Source: an uncultured Clostridia bacterium
Lineage (GTDB): Bacteria > Bacillota_A > Clostridia > Christensenellales > CAG-138
NCBI GenBank assembly: GCA_947302865.1
Contig: CAMYWS010000002.1
Coordinates: 1 to 32,828 of the forward strand
DNA length: 32,828 nt
Direction of reading: 5' to 3'
Part shown: in pieces, positions 30,808-32,828 of the stretch
Layout: each line of letters opens with the position of its first letter
Position numbering within the stretch: the first letter of the stretch is position 1
Translations under genes and position numbers: made by a program
Notes under the pieces: model-generated
The model's input: only the letters and a program-made list of their open reading frames with translations
What the model was told of the DNA's origin: nothing
Databases searched by the model: none

Positions 30808-31470
30808 TTATACCGCAAACAGTTCGGTAATTCCGCTGCAGAGCTGGCGAATGATCGCCTGCATCTCCTTCGTAACGGGCGTATCGGTCTCGATACACAT
30901 GTAGGCGTTCCGGCCGCGTCCGTGACGGAACACGCGCATGAACGCGATGTTGACTTTCAGCTGCGCAAGCACCTGTGAAACCACGGCAATGACGCCGGGT
31001 TCGTCCCTGTGGCTTACGATCAGCGTCGGATAATCGCCGGAAAGCTCGACGCCCTGCTCGTTGATCTCTGTGATCAGAATGTTGCCGCCGCCGACCGAAC
31101 GTCCCACGACCTCCATCTTCCGGTCGTTAACGTCCAGAAGCTCAATCTTGACCGTGTTCGGATGATCGACAGGCGCGTCGGAATAGGTGAACGCGACCTG
31201 TACACCCTGATCCATGGCAAGCTCGTATGCGTGCGGAATCCGTTCATCGTCCGGCGAAAAGCCCAGAATCCCCCCGATCAGCGCTTTGTCCGTTCCGTGA
31301 CCGCGTCCGGTCTCTGCAAACGAACCGTAGAGCGTGAAATGCACACGGCTGATCTCTGTTCCGATCAGTTTTCTTGCGATGTACGCAATGCGTACCGCTC
31401 CCGCCGTATGGCTGGATGACGGTCCCGTCATGCGGGGACCGATGATGTCAAATACCGAAAGATCTTCCAT
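30808..31470 (-). CDS. sdaAB: L-serine dehydratase, iron-sulfur-dependent, beta subunit
   Basis: This 220-residue subunit begins SVFDIIGPRMTGPSSSHTAGAVRIA, the canonical beta-subunit substrate-binding segment. It ends in an ACT domain (YPTLIVSHRDEPGVIAVVSQVLAQLKVNIAFMRVFRHGRG). The start at 31470 has AAAGGGG upstream; the longer frame to 31650 crosses the terminator and the SRP RNA and is rejected. No promoter was seen in the 21 bp between the SRP RNA terminator and the gene, so transcription may come by read-through. Confidence 0.96.
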   Translation of the reverse strand: MEDLSVFDIIGPRMTGPSSSHTAGAVRIAYIARKLIGTEISRVHFTLYGSFAETGRGHGTDKALIGGILGFSPDDERIPHAYELAMDQGVQVAFTYSDAPVDHPNTVKIELLDVNDRKMEVVGRSVGGGNILITEINEQGVELSGDYPTLIVSHRDEPGVIAVVSQVLAQLKVNIAFMRVFRHGRGRNAYMCIETDTPVTKEMQAIIRQLCSGITELFAV

Positions 31471-31491
31471 GCTGCCCCTTTCCTTTGATAC

Positions 31492-31520
31492 AGAAAAAGC
31501 CGAGCGTGTGCCCGGCTTTA
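31492..31520 (-). terminator. Terminator of the SRP RNA gene
   Basis: On the minus strand AAAGCCGGGC (31519-31510) pairs with GCTCGGCTTT (31505-31496), with one mismatch, around a short ACAC loop. It is followed by a T run. It ends 22 bases before sdaAB. Confidence 0.88.
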
Positions 31521-31530
31521 CTCTATAAAA

Positions 31531-31797
31531 CTTGCACACCCGTCCTTCGACCTCTTGCTCCGAGTGGACCCTCAACCGGTGACTCCTCGCAGGTAACCCC
31601 GCGGCACATCGTACATTCCGCTTAGTGCTGCTTCCGTCAGGACCTGACACGGTTCACGGCGTGCGATTGCACGGGACCCGCGCATCAACGTTCCGTATTG
31701 AGACCGACCTCACAACAATTGGCCTCGGGACGGGGATTCGGCCTCGCTGTAGCGGATTGCGAGTACAGGGCACCGCTAACTCCCCGCTTAGTGCATT
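31531..31797 (-). ncRNA. ffs: Signal recognition particle RNA, large bacterial type
   Basis: On the minus strand the helix 8 core reads GTGTCAGGTCCTGACGGAAG followed by CAGC, the SRP54-binding signature. The 5' part CTAAGCGGGGAGTTAGCGGT, then GCCCTGTACTCGCAATCCGC, closely follows the Alu domain of B. subtilis scRNA. The later GATGTGCCGCGGGGTTACCTG also matches. The total of about 265-270 bases is the long form typical of Bacillota. The ends are estimated from the promoter at one side and the terminator at the other. It pairs with Ffh to target membrane proteins. Confidence 0.95.
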
Positions 31798-31801
31798 GCT
31801 T

Positions 31802-31830
31802 ATTATAACCGCATCTTACTCTTTTTGCAA
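31802..31830 (-). promoter_or_regulatory. Sigma-A promoter of the SRP RNA gene
   Basis: On the minus strand TTGCAA (31830-31825) and TATAAT (31807-31802) are separated by 17 bp. The -35 lies inside the last codons of the upstream QueG-like gene. Confidence 0.9.
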
Positions 31831-32736
31831 GAGGGAAATTGCGTAATCGAGCTCCGCGCCGAATCGTTCCCCTTCGGACTCCTTCAATTTCAGAAGATAC
31901 GGCAGCGCGTCGGTTCTGCCGCGGTTTGCCGCAAGCACGATCGCCTGACGCAAAAGCCGCTTCGGCGCGGCAAGATTTCTGCCGACAAGCGCCTCTGCTT
32001 CCCTGCGATTCCCCGCGAGGATCGCGACCGGGTCGAGAACGGTTCTGACATCGTCCGGGACCGGGATCGTTCCCTGCGGGTTCTTCGGGCAAACCGCCTG
32101 ACAGCGCATGCAGCCGAGCAGCGACGGAAGCCATTCCATCGCGTCCTGCGGGATAGGATCACCTTCCATATAGGTATGGATGCAGCGCGTCCAGTCGAAC
32201 GCATAATCTCCTTTGATCGCGCCGAAGCAGACGTCTTTGCACTGTCCGCAATGGTCGCAGATCTCGTTCGGCTCGCGGCGCGGCGTGTATGCGACCGGCT
32301 CCGGCAGCGCCAGCATCGCGCCTTGTAAGCCGAAATACGTCCCGTACGGCTCAAGGAAGAGCAATTGATTATCCATGCGGGAACCGACGCCGTAAGAGGC
32401 AAGCTGCTCTCTGTACGGCGTCTCAGCGCGCTCTGCGCGGACGCCGTTCTCCGTCAGCGACGCAAGAAGCCGTTTCATCGCGTGATAACCGCAGTTGCTT
32501 GCGATGTAGTAGGACGCGACGAGCGTTTCGTCATCGAACGGCGTGTACGGTAACACGCAGATGAGCACGGCGTTTGCCCACGGATACTGCTCCTTCGGGT
32601 CGCCCGCAAGCGGCGCCGTGTTCGGATGAAACACGCCATCGTTACGATGGCGTGTCCAGTTCGTATAGGGGGCGACGGGGAGTAAAAATCCCTCCGCAAA
32701 GCCCGCGTTTCTGAGAAGCGCAAAAATGTCCGTCAT
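31816..32736 (-). CDS. QueG-like (epoxyqueuosine reductase-related) iron-sulfur protein
   Basis: This 306-residue protein has an N-terminal DUF1730-like region followed by a double-cluster ferredoxin domain. The first set C160, C163, C166, C170 is in CDHCGQCKDVC. The second set C209, C212, C216 is in CMRCQAVCPKN, with C185 as possible fourth ligand, and the VCPKN motif is typical of QueG. The cobalamin-site motif normally resembling GWxGKNT is not recognisable (VGSRMDNQLLFLEPYGTYFG), and the protein is shorter than E. coli QueG (about 380 residues). It may therefore be a divergent reductase with another substrate. Its ATG overlaps the upstream stop. Confidence 0.72.
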   Translation of the reverse strand: MTDIFALLRNAGFAEGFLLPVAPYTNWTRHRNDGVFHPNTAPLAGDPKEQYPWANAVLICVLPYTPFDDETLVASYYIASNCGYHAMKRLLASLTENGVRAERAETPYREQLASYGVGSRMDNQLLFLEPYGTYFGLQGAMLALPEPVAYTPRREPNEICDHCGQCKDVCFGAIKGDYAFDWTRCIHTYMEGDPIPQDAMEWLPSLLGCMRCQAVCPKNPQGTIPVPDDVRTVLDPVAILAGNRREAEALVGRNLAAPKRLLRQAIVLAANRGRTDALPYLLKLKESEGERFGAELDYAISLLQKE

Positions 32737-32828
32737 GCTTCCTTTGCAAGCATCTCCTTGGTTTTCATGAGCCGCGAGGTGTTGCCGCGCTCGTTCTCCT
32801 CCAGCTTCATCTGGATGTCGTGGATCGC
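32733..32828 (-). CDS. C-terminal end of an unidentified gene, cut by the window edge
   Basis: An open frame runs from the right edge of the window to a TGA at 32735-32733. It encodes a charged helical tail of 31 residues that includes DIQMKLEENERGNTSRLMK and ends LAKEA. The stop shares ATGA with the start of the QueG-like gene, which supports a real, translationally coupled upstream gene. I cannot identify the family from the tail alone. Confidence 0.7.
   Translation of the reverse strand, partial: AIHDIQMKLEENERGNTSRLMKTKEMLAKEA

Noticed and set aside
31471..31650. Longer sdaAB reading frame with a 60-residue N-terminal extension
   Set aside because: The extension crosses the SRP RNA and its terminator. 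The start at 31470 has a ribosome site and matches the family N terminus.
1..32828. Mobile elements, CRISPR arrays, prophage or toxin-antitoxin genes
   Set aside because: No transposase or integrase motif, no spaced direct repeats, and no terminal inverted repeats were seen; the gene content is core chromosomal throughout.

Overview
The window reads as chromosomal core sequence from an endospore-forming, GC-rich member of the Bacillota, class Clostridia. The evidence is a complete eight-gene spoIIIA operon, spoIIE, spoIIGA, sigE and sigG, an Asp23/AmaP/DUF2273 envelope block, a long Bacillus-type SRP RNA with an Alu domain, strong GGAGG ribosome binding sites, and sigma-A promoters with 17-bp spacers. 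No transposase, phage gene, CRISPR array or integrase was seen. GC-ending codons dominate almost all genes.

Layout. (1) Positions 1-8411, minus strand: one long housekeeping run, asp23-amaP-DUF2273-nusB-tsaD-like-xseA-xseB-ispA-dxs-tlyA-nadK and then probably argR, with several ATGA stop/start overlaps. It covers envelope stress, transcription antitermination, exonuclease VII, isoprenoid precursor synthesis, rRNA methylation and NADP synthesis. (2) 8433-12927, minus strand: spoIIIAA-AH behind a good sigma-E promoter. (3) 12928-16717: a U32/RlhA-type peptidase-family gene that appears to be leaderless, divergent from a two-gene unit (an E2-like acyltransferase homologue lacking its catalytic His, and a membrane-anchored protein). 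(4) 16742-18073: a THEP1-type NTPase convergent with a TtcA-type tRNA thiolase. (5) 18127-20961: mntP translationally coupled to two tandem phosphodiester-glycosidase genes. (6) 20958-23162: GNAT, tRNA-Pro(CGG), tRNA-Thr(CGT), a lipoprotein, and a 36-codon ORF behind a Spo0A-box-like promoter. (7) 23173-29103: a metallophosphoesterase lipoprotein and the sporulation sigma locus. (8) 29075-32828: a thymidylate-kinase-like gene, sdaAA/sdaAB serine dehydratase, SRP RNA, a QueG-like iron-sulfur protein and the end of one more gene.

The most unusual part is the sporulation sigma locus. spoIIE, spoIIGA and sigE form one minus-strand operon, and sigG faces it on the plus strand with the two stop codons overlapping. 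The classical order is spoIIGA-sigE-sigG in one direction, with spoIIE elsewhere. spoIIGA also runs 158 bp into sigE in another frame. In the spoIIIA operon the spoIIIAF gene is reduced to a 55-residue membrane hairpin. These genes still make functional sense together: SpoIIE activates sigma-F, SpoIIGA processes pro-sigma-E, sigma-E transcribes spoIIIA, and the SpoIIIA channel supports sigma-G in the forespore.

All functional calls come from reading motifs and recalled family features. No database search or structure prediction was run.
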